From: Verrucomicrobiota bacterium
Lineage (GTDB): Bacteria; Verrucomicrobiota; Verrucomicrobiia; Opitutales; Opitutaceae
DNA length: 31,140 nucleotides
Direction of reading: 5' to 3'
Assembly (NCBI GenBank): GCA_030916665.1
Contig: JAUPWC010000099.1
Location: forward strand, 1 to 31,140
In this document: positions 1 through 8,008 of the stretch, piece by piece
Layout of the letters: each line of letters opens with the position of its first letter
How positions within the stretch are numbered: the first letter of the stretch is position 1
The notes under the pieces: model-generated
Told to the model about the DNA's origin: nothing
The model's input: only the letters and a program-made list of their open reading frames with translations
The model's database searches: none
Made by a program: the position numbers and the translations under genes

Positions 1-854
1 ACATAGGCCTCGGTCTGCGGGTTGGCGGGGTTCATGAAGATGGTGCGGGTATCGGCGTATTCGATGAGCTTGCCGAGATAAAAGAACGCCGTGCGGTCGG
101 AGCAGCGGGCGGCCTGCTGCATGTTGTGGGTCACGATGACGATGGTGTATTGCTTCTTCAGCCCGTGGATCAGCTCCTCCACCTTGGCGGTGGCGATGGG
201 GTCGAGGGCCGAGCAGGGCTCGTCCATGAGGATGATCTCGGGCTCGACGGCGATGGCGCGGGCGATGCAGAGGCGCTGCTGCTGGCCGCCGGAGAGGCCG
301 AGGGCGCTCTGGTGCAGGCGGTCCTTCACCTCATCCCAAAGGGCGGCGCCGCGCAGGCTCTTCTCCACGACCTCGTCGAGGCGGGACTTGCGCTTCTCAC
401 CCTGGATGCGGAGGCCGTAGGTGATGTTTTCGTAGATGGACTTCGGGAAGGGGTTGGACTTCTGGAAGACCATGCCGACGCGCTTGCGCAGCTCGATGAC
501 ATCGACGCGGGGGTCGTAGATGTTGACGCCGTCGATGCGGATCTGGCCGGAGCCGATGCGCGTGCCGTCGATGAGGTCGTTCATGCGGTTGAGGCAGCGC
601 AGGAGCGTGGACTTGCCGCAGCCGGAGGGACCGATGAAGGCGGTGACCTCCTTCTCGGCGATGTTGAGCGTGATGTCGTGCAGCGCCTGGCTGGAGCCGT
701 AGAAGAAATCGACATCGTCGATCTCGATCATGGGGCGGGACGCACCGGGCTTGGGCGCAGCCTTCTCGGCGGACGGGACGAGGGCCGTCGGCACGGAGAC
801 CTGGCGGACGGTGACGGAGGAGGAAGGAGCTTCGGGCATGAGCGTGGTTACCAT
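1..854 (-). CDS. pstB: Phosphate ABC transporter ATP-binding protein PstB (3' end cut by window edge)
   Basis: Cytoplasmic ATPase of the high-affinity phosphate importer. Reading the minus strand gives a typical PstB: Walker [10 protein letters not shown] (about residues 75-83 from the 854 start), Q-loop [10 protein letters not shown], signature LSGGQQQR, Walker [13 protein letters not shown], and the switch histidine in [14 protein letters not shown]. The frame is open to position 1 and ends in TEAYV, so only a handful of C-terminal codons are missing compared with the usual family end. Two in-frame ATGs exist, at 854 and 839. The 854 ATG overlaps the pstA stop in ATGGTAA, suggesting translational coupling, so I chose it; neither start has a Shine-Dalgarno motif. 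The roughly 35 residues before the ABC domain are Pro/Ala/Ser-rich and atypical. It is the last visible gene of pstCAB; phoU often follows in other genomes but would lie outside. Confidence 0.95.
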   Translation of the reverse strand, partial: MVTTLMPEAPSSSVTVRQVSVPTALVPSAEKAAPKPGASRPMIEIDDVDFFYGSSQALHDITLNIAEKEVTAFIGPSGCGKSTLLRCLNRMNDLIDGTRIGSGQIRIDGVNIYDPRVDVIELRKRVGMVFQKSNPFPKSIYENITYGLRIQGEKRKSRLDEVVEKSLRGAALWDEVKDRLHQSALGLSGGQQQRLCIARAIAVEPEIILMDEPCSALDPIATAKVEELIHGLKKQYTIVIVTHNMQQAARCSDRTAFFYLGKLIEYADTRTIFMNPANPQTEAY

Positions 855-1897
855 TTGTATTTTTTGCGCAAACGGACGCGCAGCACGATGGAGGTCATCG
901 CGATGGCGGCCACGGTGAAGAGGAACACGAACGCGGTGCCGTACTGGACACCGTGAGTGTATTCGTTTTGGGGAATCTTGGAGGCCACCACGTAGATGTG
1001 GTAGGGCAACGCCATGACGCCCTGGAAAAGGAAGTCGGTGGCCTTCTCCACCTGCCAGGGCAGTTCGTCGCGCACCACGAAGGCGGCGGTGAACATGATC
1101 GGCGCGGTCTCGCCCGCCACGCGCGCGATGGAGAGCACCGAGGAGGTCAGGATGCCCGGCAGGGCGTAGGGCAGGACGTTGGTGAGGATCGACTGGAGCT
1201 TGGTGGCGCCGAGGGCGAGCGAGCCCTCGCGGTAGCCCTTGGGCACGGCCTTCAGCGCCTCCTCGGAGGCGGTGATGATGATCGGCAACACCATGAACGC
1301 CAGGGTGAGCCAGCCCGCGAGCAGCGAGACGCCCATGTCGAGGGCGATCACGAACATGCCGAAGCCGAACAGACCATAGACGATGGAAGGCACGCCCGCG
1401 AGGTTGACGATCGAGAGGCGGAGGAAGCGCACGAAGGGACTGTCGGTGGCGTATTCGCTGAGGTAGATGGCGCTCAGCACGCCCAACACGAGGGCGATCA
1501 CAATGGAGCCGACCACGAGCAGGATGGTGCCCACGATGTTGGGAAATATGCCGCCCGCGGAATAGACGTAAGTCTCGATATTCACGCCCTTGAGCTGGTC
1601 GGCGTGCTGCTCCTTGAAGGCGCGGAACTCGCGGTCGCCCATGGTCGTCTTCTTGCCGTTCAGTTCGAAGACGTTGAGCGTCTCGGGCGCCTGGGTGAGG
1701 AAAGGCAGGTTGATGAAAGGCGCCTTGGTCTGGAAGATCACCGCCCCGCCCTTGATGCCGATGTCGAGAAAGATGAACACGGCGCAGGCCAGCACAAAGT
1801 AGGTGCCGAGGCGGAGCAGCCAGAACACACCCTTCTCGGCGCGCTTGGCCGCCGTGGGCTTGGCGAAGATCTTGGCGTCTTGAGTCGGAGCGCTCAT
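848..1897 (-). CDS. pstA: Phosphate ABC transporter permease PstA
   Basis: Inner-membrane permease of the Pst complex, 349 aa. One membrane helix near residues 24-46 is followed by a periplasmic stretch of about 70 residues (47-120), then the MetI-like permease core. The EAA loop that docks on PstB is visible at about 212-238 ([20 protein letters not shown]). A GETAPI motif typical of PstA lies further on. The protein is longer than E. coli PstA (about 296 aa) mainly because of the periplasmic insertion after the first helix. The ATG lies 3 nt after the pstC stop, and its stop overlaps the pstB start, so the three genes form a tight operon. No Shine-Dalgarno sequence is visible. Confidence 0.95.
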   Translation of the reverse strand: MSAPTQDAKIFAKPTAAKRAEKGVFWLLRLGTYFVLACAVFIFLDIGIKGGAVIFQTKAPFINLPFLTQAPETLNVFELNGKKTTMGDREFRAFKEQHADQLKGVNIETYVYSAGGIFPNIVGTILLVVGSIVIALVLGVLSAIYLSEYATDSPFVRFLRLSIVNLAGVPSIVYGLFGFGMFVIALDMGVSLLAGWLTLAFMVLPIIITASEEALKAVPKGYREGSLALGATKLQSILTNVLPYALPGILTSSVLSIARVAGETAPIMFTAAFVVRDELPWQVEKATDFLFQGVMALPYHIYVVASKIPQNEYTHGVQYGTAFVFLFTVAAIAMTSIVLRVRLRKKYKW

Positions 1898-1900
1898 GGG

Positions 1901-3565
1901 TCAGCCGATGGAGATGCGGTAGCGGCGCACGATTTTTTGCGCCAGCCAGTTGATGAGGAGCGAAATCAGGAAGAGCACGACGCCGACCATGAAGAGCGCG
2001 CGGTAGTGGATGCTGTGGCGCACGACCTCGCCCATTTCCTGGGCGATGATGCCGGTCATCGTATGCACCGGCTGGAAGACCGCGCCCAGGCCGGCGCTGA
2101 AGTCGGGAATCTCGATGCGGTTGCCGGCACAGAGCAGCACGACCATCGTCTCGCCGATCACGCGGCCGAAGCCGAGGAGAATGGCGGCCATGATGCCGGA
2201 GAGCGCCGCGGGGATCGTGATGCGGATGATCGTCTGCAGGCGGGTGGCCCCGAGGGCCAGCGAGGCCTCCTTGAAGGAGCGCGGGACGTTGTTGATGGCG
2301 TCTTCAGCCAGCGAGAAAATCGTGGGCACGGCCATGAGCGCGAGCAGGCAGGCCGCGGTGGTGGAGTTGAGCCGCTCCAGCATCGGAAAGCCGGGCACCC
2401 AGTCGAGCCAGGGCGTCTGCGACACCCGGCGGAGCGTCTCGCCCAGCACGGCGATGCCGAAGAAACCGAGCACCACGCTGGGGATCGCGGCGATGAACTC
2501 GATGGTGGGCTTGATGAACTTCTGCTCGACGGGCGTGGCCACCTGGTTGACGTAAATGGCGGCGGCGACGCCGAGCGGAATGGCGATGACCAACGCGAGA
2601 GCCGCGATCAGCAGCGAGCCGGCGAAGAGCGGGATGATGCCATACCAATCCTGCCAGAAGCTGGCCGTGACCCACTTGCGGCCGAAGGCGAACGCGCTGA
2701 GGGATTCGAAAATCCCGATCGGCTTGGCCTGGTCCCAGGTCATCATGCGGCGCTCCGTCTCGGCGATTTCGCCGACATAGCGGGTGTTGAGTTCCTGAAA
2801 GCGCACAAGCTTGCGGCGCAGCGCGGGATCGTCCACGGCAGGGATGGCCGCATTGAGCTCCTTGAGCGCTTTGGCCAGCCGGGCATTGGCCTCGCCGAGG
2901 GCGGGCCGCATGTCGAGCAGCGGCTGGATCTCGTTGGCAAAGTCGATCGTCTCAATCACCATCGCATCGGCCTCGGCCTTGAGTGCGGCGGCGCGCTCCG
3001 GCGGGGAGGTACGCATGCCGTCGATCAGGTTCTGGCGGGCGGCGCGCAGATCGGCGGCGACGGCATGACGCTCCTTGAGCGAGGAAACGAGGTCGGTCAT
3101 CTCGCCGAGGACCGTCTCGTGATCGCCGATCAAGTTGGCGTGGCGGTCGGCAAAGGCGTCATAGGCTTCCAGCCGTGCGTTCGCATCGGCGGGTGTATGG
3201 CTCTGGGCGGTCAGGCGGGCGAATTCGGCCTGGCGGGCGGCGCTCAGGTAGCGGGCCAGTGCGCTGTGGTCCTGGACCTGGCCGCGGAGCAGGTCCACGA
3301 GTTCGAGGCCGGCGCGGCGGTAAACCTCGAGATTTTCGCGGTTCTGCGGAATGAAGCCGACCGCATCGCTGAAAATCGTGAACGTGATCAGCGCCAGCAC
3401 GATGATCGAGATCGTGGCGTTGCCCTGGAAGAGCAGCTTGGCCGCCTGCTCGCCGGTGAGCCCGAAGAACCAGCCGCGGCGCTTGCTCAGCAGGGCTTCG
3501 CGGGTGGGCGGGCGGACGGAGGGAGGTTGGGCGGTCGGAACGGGCATGCCGGTAATCTGGGACAT
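1901..3565 (-). CDS. pstC: Phosphate ABC transporter permease PstC with large periplasmic insertion
   Basis: Inner-membrane permease partner of PstA, 554 aa from the ATG at 3565. An N-terminal helix (about 48-67) is followed by roughly 230 mostly helical, charged residues (about 70-300) with no membrane segment, presumably periplasmic and possibly coiled coil. The MetI-like core follows, with TMs from about 312, an EAA loop near 421-446 ([20 protein letters not shown]) and a GETM motif at about 471. E. coli PstC is about 319 aa; enlarged PstC and PstA are known in pseudomonads. The frame stays open up to a TTG at 3646, but that codon sits inside the terminator stem of pstS, so the downstream ATG is preferred. 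A PHO-box-like pair of repeats lies about 43 nt upstream, giving pstCAB its own promoter. Confidence 0.93.
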   Translation of the reverse strand: MSQITGMPVPTAQPPSVRPPTREALLSKRRGWFFGLTGEQAAKLLFQGNATISIIVLALITFTIFSDAVGFIPQNRENLEVYRRAGLELVDLLRGQVQDHSALARYLSAARQAEFARLTAQSHTPADANARLEAYDAFADRHANLIGDHETVLGEMTDLVSSLKERHAVAADLRAARQNLIDGMRTSPPERAAALKAEADAMVIETIDFANEIQPLLDMRPALGEANARLAKALKELNAAIPAVDDPALRRKLVRFQELNTRYVGEIAETERRMMTWDQAKPIGIFESLSAFAFGRKWVTASFWQDWYGIIPLFAGSLLIAALALVIAIPLGVAAAIYVNQVATPVEQKFIKPTIEFIAAIPSVVLGFFGIAVLGETLRRVSQTPWLDWVPGFPMLERLNSTTAACLLALMAVPTIFSLAEDAINNVPRSFKEASLALGATRLQTIIRITIPAALSGIMAAILLGFGRVIGETMVVLLCAGNRIEIPDFSAGLGAVFQPVHTMTGIIAQEMGEVVRHSIHYRALFMVGVVLFLISLLINWLAQKIVRRYRISIG

Positions 3566-3607
3566 GGCGAGGCTCGGGTCGGCCGGCGGACCGGTCAACG
3601 GGCGCAG

Positions 3608-3623
3608 GTTACGGTTGTGTGAC
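3608..3623 (-). promoter_or_regulatory. PHO-box-like direct repeats upstream of pstCAB
   Basis: On the minus strand two repeats, TGTCAC and CGTAAC, start exactly 11 nt apart. This is the spacing of PhoB half-sites in the well-studied E. coli PHO box (7-mers with 4-nt spacers). The same hexamers occur upstream of the porin-pstS unit. A good -10 sequence is not obvious at the expected 10-nt distance (TGACCG). The site lies between the pstS terminator and the pstC start. Confidence 0.65.
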
Positions 3624-3628
3624 AAAAG

Positions 3629-3663
3629 AGGCCGCCCGCGCTCCAACAGGACTCGCGGGCGGC
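3629..3663 (-). terminator. Rho-independent terminator of pstS
   Basis: Perfect 10-bp inverted repeat, GCCGCCCGCG (3631-3640) and CGCGGGCGGC (3654-3663), with a 13-nt loop. On the minus strand it is followed by CTCTTTTG, a short T-run. It lies 25 nt after the pstS stop and would separate the porin-pstS transcript from pstCAB. Confidence 0.75.
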
Positions 3664-3687
3664 GAAGCAGGACTGATCAGGCGCGGA

Positions 3688-4521
3688 TCAGGACTTGACC
3701 GGCACCGGGATGAAACCGGACTTCTCGACGATGGCCTGGCCGTCGGCGCTCAGGATGTAGTCGATGAACTGGGCCGCCAGACCGTGCGGTTCCCCGTTCG
3801 TGTAGAAGAAGTTCGGGCGGGCGTAGGGATAGCTCTTGGAGTGAACGTTGGCGGCGGTGGGGGTGACGAGCTGACCGTCCTTGTTGACGATCGGCACGAC
3901 CTTGACGCCGGGGGCGTTGATGTAGGCGACGCCGACGTAGCCGATGCCGTTGGGGTTTTTGCCCACCTCGGCGGCGATCTGTTCGTTGCCGGCCATCTTC
4001 TGCGAGGAACTGGCGTAATCGCGCTTCTTCATGGCGAGATCCTTCCAGTCCTGGTAGGTGCCGGAGGACGTGTTGCGCGTGTAGATGGAGAACGGACCGG
4101 CGTTGCCGCCCACGGCGCTCCAGTCGGTCACGTCGCCCGCGAAGATCTGCTCCACCTGACGGAGCGTGAGCTTCGTGACCGGGTTGTTTTCGTTCACGAT
4201 GACGGCCATGCCGTCGTAGGAGACGATGATGGGCTTCATCGAAACGCCCTTGGCCTGCGCGGCCGACATCTCGGTCGGACGGGCGCGGCGGGAGGACATG
4301 CCGATGTCGGCGGTGCTGTCGGTGATGGCGGCGATGCCGGTGGTGGAACCTTCGGCGGCGATTTCAAACACGACGCCGGGGACCTTGGCACGGAAGGCCT
4401 CGGCGACCTGCGGCACCATCTTGGCGCCGAGCGTGTCGGAGCCCTTGATGACGAGCTTCTGGGCCGAAGCGGAGCCGGCGGCGAGGAGCGCGGCGGCAAG
4501 GAAGAGGACGAATTTTTTCAT
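3688..4521 (-). CDS. pstS: Periplasmic phosphate-binding protein PstS
   Basis: Captures phosphate in the periplasm and delivers it to PstC/PstA; 277 aa. Residues 1-20 form a signal peptide ending in ASA before Gln21. Phosphate-binding loops of the PBP-like family are visible: KGSDTLG (26-32), EGSTTG (57-62), GMSSRRA (74-80) and TRNTSSGTY (148-156). Length fits the shorter PstS family seen outside enterobacteria. It starts 19 nt after the porin stop, so it is almost certainly cotranscribed with the porin from the PHO-box promoter near 5950-5990. No Shine-Dalgarno motif precedes the ATG; the leader is pyrimidine-rich. A second PstS-like gene occurs at 16317. Confidence 0.94.
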   Translation of the reverse strand: MKKFVLFLAAALLAAGSASAQKLVIKGSDTLGAKMVPQVAEAFRAKVPGVVFEIAAEGSTTGIAAITDSTADIGMSSRRARPTEMSAAQAKGVSMKPIIVSYDGMAVIVNENNPVTKLTLRQVEQIFAGDVTDWSAVGGNAGPFSIYTRNTSSGTYQDWKDLAMKKRDYASSSQKMAGNEQIAAEVGKNPNGIGYVGVAYINAPGVKVVPIVNKDGQLVTPTAANVHSKSYPYARPNFFYTNGEPHGLAAQFIDYILSADGQAIVEKSGFIPVPVKS

Positions 4522-4540
4522 GAGTGGGAGAGGTGAAGAG

Positions 4541-5884
4541 TTAGAATTTGACGTTCAGATCGACCTGGATGAGCCAGTAGTCGGACAGCGCGTTGTTGCT
4601 GCCGATGTCGCCGGCACCCGAGGCGATCACGCTGTTGTTCTTACGCTCGGCGTTGGCGTAGGTGAGGCTGAGCTGGGTGGCGGCACCGAGGGCGTAGTTG
4701 GCGCCGAAGATGAAGCCTTCCATGTTCGTGCGGCTGTCGAAGAGGTCGGAATCAACCAGGTTCACGTCGAGGGCGAAGGAGCCGACCGACTGGTAGATCG
4801 CGCGGACATCCCAGTCGCCGGGCAGCGAGGCCTTGCCGTATTGGAGACCGATGTGGAAGGCCTTGTCCTCGCCGTCGAGGTCGGTGCGGCCGAACTTGCG
4901 GGCGCGGGAATCGGCATCGAGGTTGATGGCGAAGTCGGCGAAGGCGCGGAGCGGCACGCCGTTGGCGGCGACCCAGTTGTATTCCATCGGAATCTCGAGC
5001 ACCGAGAGGTTGTTCACCGGGGCGGCGTTGCTGGCGGTCATGGCGCCGTTGAAGGCGGCGACGTTGGCGCGCTGGTCGGCGCCGGCATAGTAGTAGAACA
5101 CCGGGGCGATCTGGAAGAAGTTGGTCGGACCGTTGATGTAGCGCTTGTAGCCGCCCTGCCAGGCCGTGAGGAAAAGATCCTCAGTGCCGGCGATGTTGGC
5201 GGACGTGATGGCGGCGAAGGGGTCCTGGTTGCCCGAGGTGCCATAGACAAACTGGCCGAGCGTGACGAAGAATTCGTTGTTGCCGCGGCGGGTGCGGAAC
5301 TGCTCCGCGACGCCCTCGGGGTTGATGTCACCGTCCCAGACCATCGAGGTGGTCACGAGCGGGTTGGCCATGCGGCCGGCGGTGAAGGTCCACTCCGGGG
5401 TCGGCGCCCAGGTCGCGTAAATCTGGCCGATGTAGAGACCGTCGTTGGTCTTGGCGTAGGGACCGCCGTCGTCGGCGAGCGTGACGTTGGTCGAGCGGCT
5501 GCCGCCGCCGGACTCGAGGCGGACGCCCCAGCCCCAATTATGCAGCACCTTGCCGGTCAGGGCGGTGCGGACACGGTAGCGGAAACGATCACGCTTCTGG
5601 TCGCCACCCGTGGCCAGTTCGCCGCCACGGCTCTCGTAGCGGACGCGCATGTCGCCGGCGATGCGGAACTCGGTGAGGGAGGAGGAGAGGTTCAGCTTGC
5701 CCGCGGCGCTGTTGGACGCGAAGTCCTTCACAAGCTCGGCGCGAAGCTCCTCGGCCTCCTGGTCGTTGAGCACACCCTTGCGGATGAGCAGCTCGATGAG
5801 CGGGCCGCTGTCTTGGGCGAGGGCGGAGCCGGCGCACAACAGGGCGGCCAGCACGGCGGTCACTTTGGTCTTAAGGTTGAACAT
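4541..5884 (-). CDS. Outer-membrane porin, probably phosphate-starvation inducible
   Basis: 447-aa beta-barrel porin of the 'putative porin' type. From the ATG at 5884 there is a clear signal peptide (MFNLKTKVTAVLAALLCAGS then ALAQ). A short periplasmic helical segment follows (about residues 27-57, rich in Glu/Leu), then alternating amphipathic strands ending with a terminal Phe (VDLNVKF), the usual outer-membrane-barrel C-terminus. The frame is open upstream to 6091, but that part overlaps the PHO-box repeats and an intergenic palindrome and has no signal peptide. Position directly before pstS and behind a PHO-box-like array implies a role in phosphate or polyphosphate entry, analogous to Pseudomonas OprP/OprO; sequence homology to OprP is not claimed. 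Substrate is inference. Confidence 0.85.
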   Translation of the reverse strand: MFNLKTKVTAVLAALLCAGSALAQDSGPLIELLIRKGVLNDQEAEELRAELVKDFASNSAAGKLNLSSSLTEFRIAGDMRVRYESRGGELATGGDQKRDRFRYRVRTALTGKVLHNWGWGVRLESGGGSRSTNVTLADDGGPYAKTNDGLYIGQIYATWAPTPEWTFTAGRMANPLVTTSMVWDGDINPEGVAEQFRTRRGNNEFFVTLGQFVYGTSGNQDPFAAITSANIAGTEDLFLTAWQGGYKRYINGPTNFFQIAPVFYYYAGADQRANVAAFNGAMTASNAAPVNNLSVLEIPMEYNWVAANGVPLRAFADFAINLDADSRARKFGRTDLDGEDKAFHIGLQYGKASLPGDWDVRAIYQSVGSFALDVNLVDSDLFDSRTNMEGFIFGANYALGAATQLSLTYANAERKNNSVIASGAGDIGSNNALSDYWLIQVDLNVKF

Positions 5885-5946
5885 GATCGGATGGATGGAT
5901 GCTTGGTGAACACTGCGCCCCGGCGGTTTTGCCGTAACGCAGGACC

Positions 5947-5952
5947 ATCCTA
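5947..5952 (-). promoter_or_regulatory. Candidate -10 element of the porin-pstS promoter
   Basis: TAGGAT on the minus strand, exactly 10 nt after the last PHO-box repeat, as in E. coli promoters where PhoB replaces -35 recognition. It matches TATAAT at four of six positions. Confidence 0.5.
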
Positions 5953-5962
5953 GGGGTGATAT

Positions 5963-5990
5963 GTTACGGTTTCGTGACGCCAATGTGACG
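5963..5990 (-). promoter_or_regulatory. PHO-box-like array upstream of porin-pstS
   Basis: Three minus-strand hexamers, CGTCAC, CGTCAC and CGTAAC, begin exactly 11 nt apart (their plus-strand complements end at 5990, 5979 and 5968). The period and core resemble PhoB half-sites (TGTCAT-like). The array ends 78 nt before the porin ATG, and a -10-like TAGGAT follows after 10 nt. Confidence 0.75.
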
Positions 5991-6028
5991 AAGCGGGAAA
6001 CTAGCGGCCTGCTTGCCCCTTCATCGGC

Positions 6029-6083
6029 GGGCAGCGCGCTTGCGCGTGCGTCCGGAAGCCAAGCGCGCGCAAGCGCGCTGCCC
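6029..6083. repeat. Dispersed palindromic repeat, family A copy 1
   Basis: Perfect 18-bp inverted repeat: GGGCAGCGCGCTTGCGCG (6029-6046) and its complement (6066-6083), separated by 19 nt. Closely related elements lie at 14296-14353 and 24389-24446. It sits just after the ClC gene stop and before the porin promoter, a REP-like position. Confidence 0.85.
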
Positions 6084-6104
6084 ACAGGCATCCTCCCCCA
6101 CCCC

Positions 6105-7898
6105 TCACCCCACGCGCCAGGGTGGCAGCGTGCCGCCGCGCTTCACCGCCCCCTTCCCTTCCAGCATCGCGAGCAGCAAATCGTTTTTCACCAGGGTGCC
6201 CGTCAGGTGCCCGGTCAGGGAGTCCACCACGGGCAAAGTCTGGCCGGAATGCTGCGCAAAGACTCGCAGGGCGTCGCCCAGTGTCGCCTCGGGTGTCACG
6301 GTCGGCATGTCGTCGCGCCTCAGGTCCTCGGCGATGACCAGGGTCGCCATCGTCTCGTCGTGCAGGTGGGGCTTGATGTCGTGCAGCGAGATCGCCCCGG
6401 CGTATTTCCCCTCCGGGCCGGTGACGTAGATCTCCTCGTAACGCGTCTCCAGAAACCGTCGCGCAATGTACTCGAAATGATCGGTGAGCTGGACGGCGAC
6501 CGTGCGGCGCTGGAGCTCGGCGACGGTGCCGGGCAGCATCACGGGCGCCGGAGCCTCGGCGGCCTTCTTTTTGAGCGCCTCGCTGTAGAGCGAATTGTTC
6601 TCGATGCCGCGCGCCGTGTAGTAGGCCACCACACTGCACAGCATGAGCGGCATGATGATGTCGTAGCTGAGGGTCATCTCGAAGAGCATGATGATCGCCA
6701 TGACCGGCGCGTGGCTGGCCGCCGCCAGCAGCGCGCCCATGCCCACGAGCGCGAAGGCCCGCGGATCGGCGGCGCCCTGCGGCCAGAAGTGATGGACCCC
6801 GGAACCGAACAGGTGGCCGAGCGTCGCGCCGACCAGGAGCGTCGGCGTGAAAACGCCGCCGGGCGCGCCCGAGCCAAACGACGCGGCCGTGGCCACCCAC
6901 TTGCACACGAGGATCATGATCAGCGCCTGCCAGAGCAGTTCGCCGTTCAGGATGGCCAGCACCACGCTATAGCCGTTGCCGCAGACCTCGGGCACCCACA
7001 CGGCCAGGCCGCCCACGACAAGGCCGCCCAGACCCAGGCGCAGCGGCACGGGGAGATTGGTGGCGGTGAACAGCCGCTCCGCCGCGCGCAACGAGCGCAG
7101 GAACCACGGCGCCAGCAGCCCGGCCAGTGCGCCCAGCACCAGGAACGGCCCGATCTCCCAGAGCGAATGCAGCGTGAACGCCGGCACCGTGTAGAGCGTG
7201 TGTGCATCGGAGAGCGTGCGCACGGTCAGCGTGGCGGCCACGGCCGACACCGCCAGCGGCCCGAGGCTCTCCATCGCGATCGTGCCGAGGATGATCTCCG
7301 CCACGAAGAACGAGCCCGCGATCGGGGCGTTGTAGGCCGACGCAATGCCGGAGGCGCCGCCACAGGCCACGAGGAGGCGGAGCTGCGGCGCCGACAGCTT
7401 CCGCCACCGGCCGAACAGCGAAGCCGCCACGGCCGCGAGCTGCACCATCGGGCCCTCGCGTCCGATCGAACCGCCCGAGCCGATGGAAAACATCGCCGCC
7501 GTGCTCTTCACGAGGCTGGCGCGCACGGGGATTTCACCGCTGCCGATGAGGATCGCCTCCATGTAGTCGGTCGAACTCTGCCCCTTGTGCAGCCGTTTGC
7601 CGAAGAGCAGCACCAGCCCGGCCACGACCCCGCCGACGGTAGGCACGGCCAGCCGCTGCCACCAGACGAGGCCCTCGAAGGATTCCACCATCGCATTGTC
7701 GGTGCCGGTGAGCATCAGGTGGATGAATTCGATGCCGTGGCGGAACAGCTGCGCCGCCAGCGCGCCCAGCACGCCCGCCACCGCCGCAAAGCCCAGCATC
7801 TCCTGCCACGGGGAGGGCCGCAGCTTCTCCACGACCCACAGCCGCCAGCGCAGGAGACGCAGCAACCGGCGGTAGATTTGCGGCACGACTTGCTTCAC
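6105..7898 (-). CDS. ClC-family chloride channel/transporter with C-terminal CBS pair
   Basis: Inner-membrane ClC protein of 597 aa moving chloride or another anion. The gating-glutamate motif GREGP is at 146-150 (E148), the second pore motif GGVFTP at 347-352, and NAPIAG at 190-195. About 145 C-terminal residues (453-597) form two CBS domains, probably a nucleotide-sensing regulatory module. Two motifs are unusual: the E. coli ClC-ec1 GSGIP selectivity segment reads QSSTD here, and the second of the two glutamates in its EEM motif (E203, internal proton relay) aligns with Ile202. This could mean a channel or altered proton coupling, but alignment was by eye. The start is GTG (7898) without a Shine-Dalgarno. 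Neighbours give no functional clue. Confidence 0.92.
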   Translation of the reverse strand: MKQVVPQIYRRLLRLLRWRLWVVEKLRPSPWQEMLGFAAVAGVLGALAAQLFRHGIEFIHLMLTGTDNAMVESFEGLVWWQRLAVPTVGGVVAGLVLLFGKRLHKGQSSTDYMEAILIGSGEIPVRASLVKSTAAMFSIGSGGSIGREGPMVQLAAVAASLFGRWRKLSAPQLRLLVACGGASGIASAYNAPIAGSFFVAEIILGTIAMESLGPLAVSAVAATLTVRTLSDAHTLYTVPAFTLHSLWEIGPFLVLGALAGLLAPWFLRSLRAAERLFTATNLPVPLRLGLGGLVVGGLAVWVPEVCGNGYSVVLAILNGELLWQALIMILVCKWVATAASFGSGAPGGVFTPTLLVGATLGHLFGSGVHHFWPQGAADPRAFALVGMGALLAAASHAPVMAIIMLFEMTLSYDIIMPLMLCSVVAYYTARGIENNSLYSEALKKKAAEAPAPVMLPGTVAELQRRTVAVQLTDHFEYIARRFLETRYEEIYVTGPEGKYAGAISLHDIKPHLHDETMATLVIAEDLRRDDMPTVTPEATLGDALRVFAQHSGQTLPVVDSLTGHLTGTLVKNDLLLAMLEGKGAVKRGGTLPPWRVG

Positions 7899-7960
7899 GC
7901 GGGCAAAATCCTAAGCGCGGAGGTAAAGCCTGCAAGGGTTTGTTCCCTGAATCCCCCCTT

Positions 7961-8006
7961 TAGCGGCGCTCCATGAGCGCCGACGACGGTCACAGACCGC
8001 CGCTAC
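7961..8006. repeat. Dispersed palindromic repeat, family B copy 1
   Basis: Begins TAGCGGCGCTCCATGAGCGC and ends ACAGACCGCCGCTA; the outer arms TAGCGGCG/CGCCGCTA pair. Nested smaller hairpins are present (GGCGCTCCATGAGCGCC). It ends 2 nt before the stop codon of the helicase gene, where it could act as a 3' hairpin. A second copy is at 12951-13007. Confidence 0.7.
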
Positions 8007-8008
8007 AA

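Noticed and set aside
953..3622. 889-codon open frame on the plus strand opposite pstA/pstC
   Set aside because: Composition is Gly/Asp/His/Arg-rich with no recognisable domain; it is the antisense of recognised permease genes in high-GC DNA.
3566..3646. TTG start extending PstC by 27 residues
   Set aside because: The TTG lies within the pstS terminator hairpin and the PHO-box-like repeats would be inside the coding region.
5885..6091. 69-residue N-terminal extension of the porin
   Set aside because: It would run through a family A palindrome and the PHO box and remove the signal peptide from the N-terminus.
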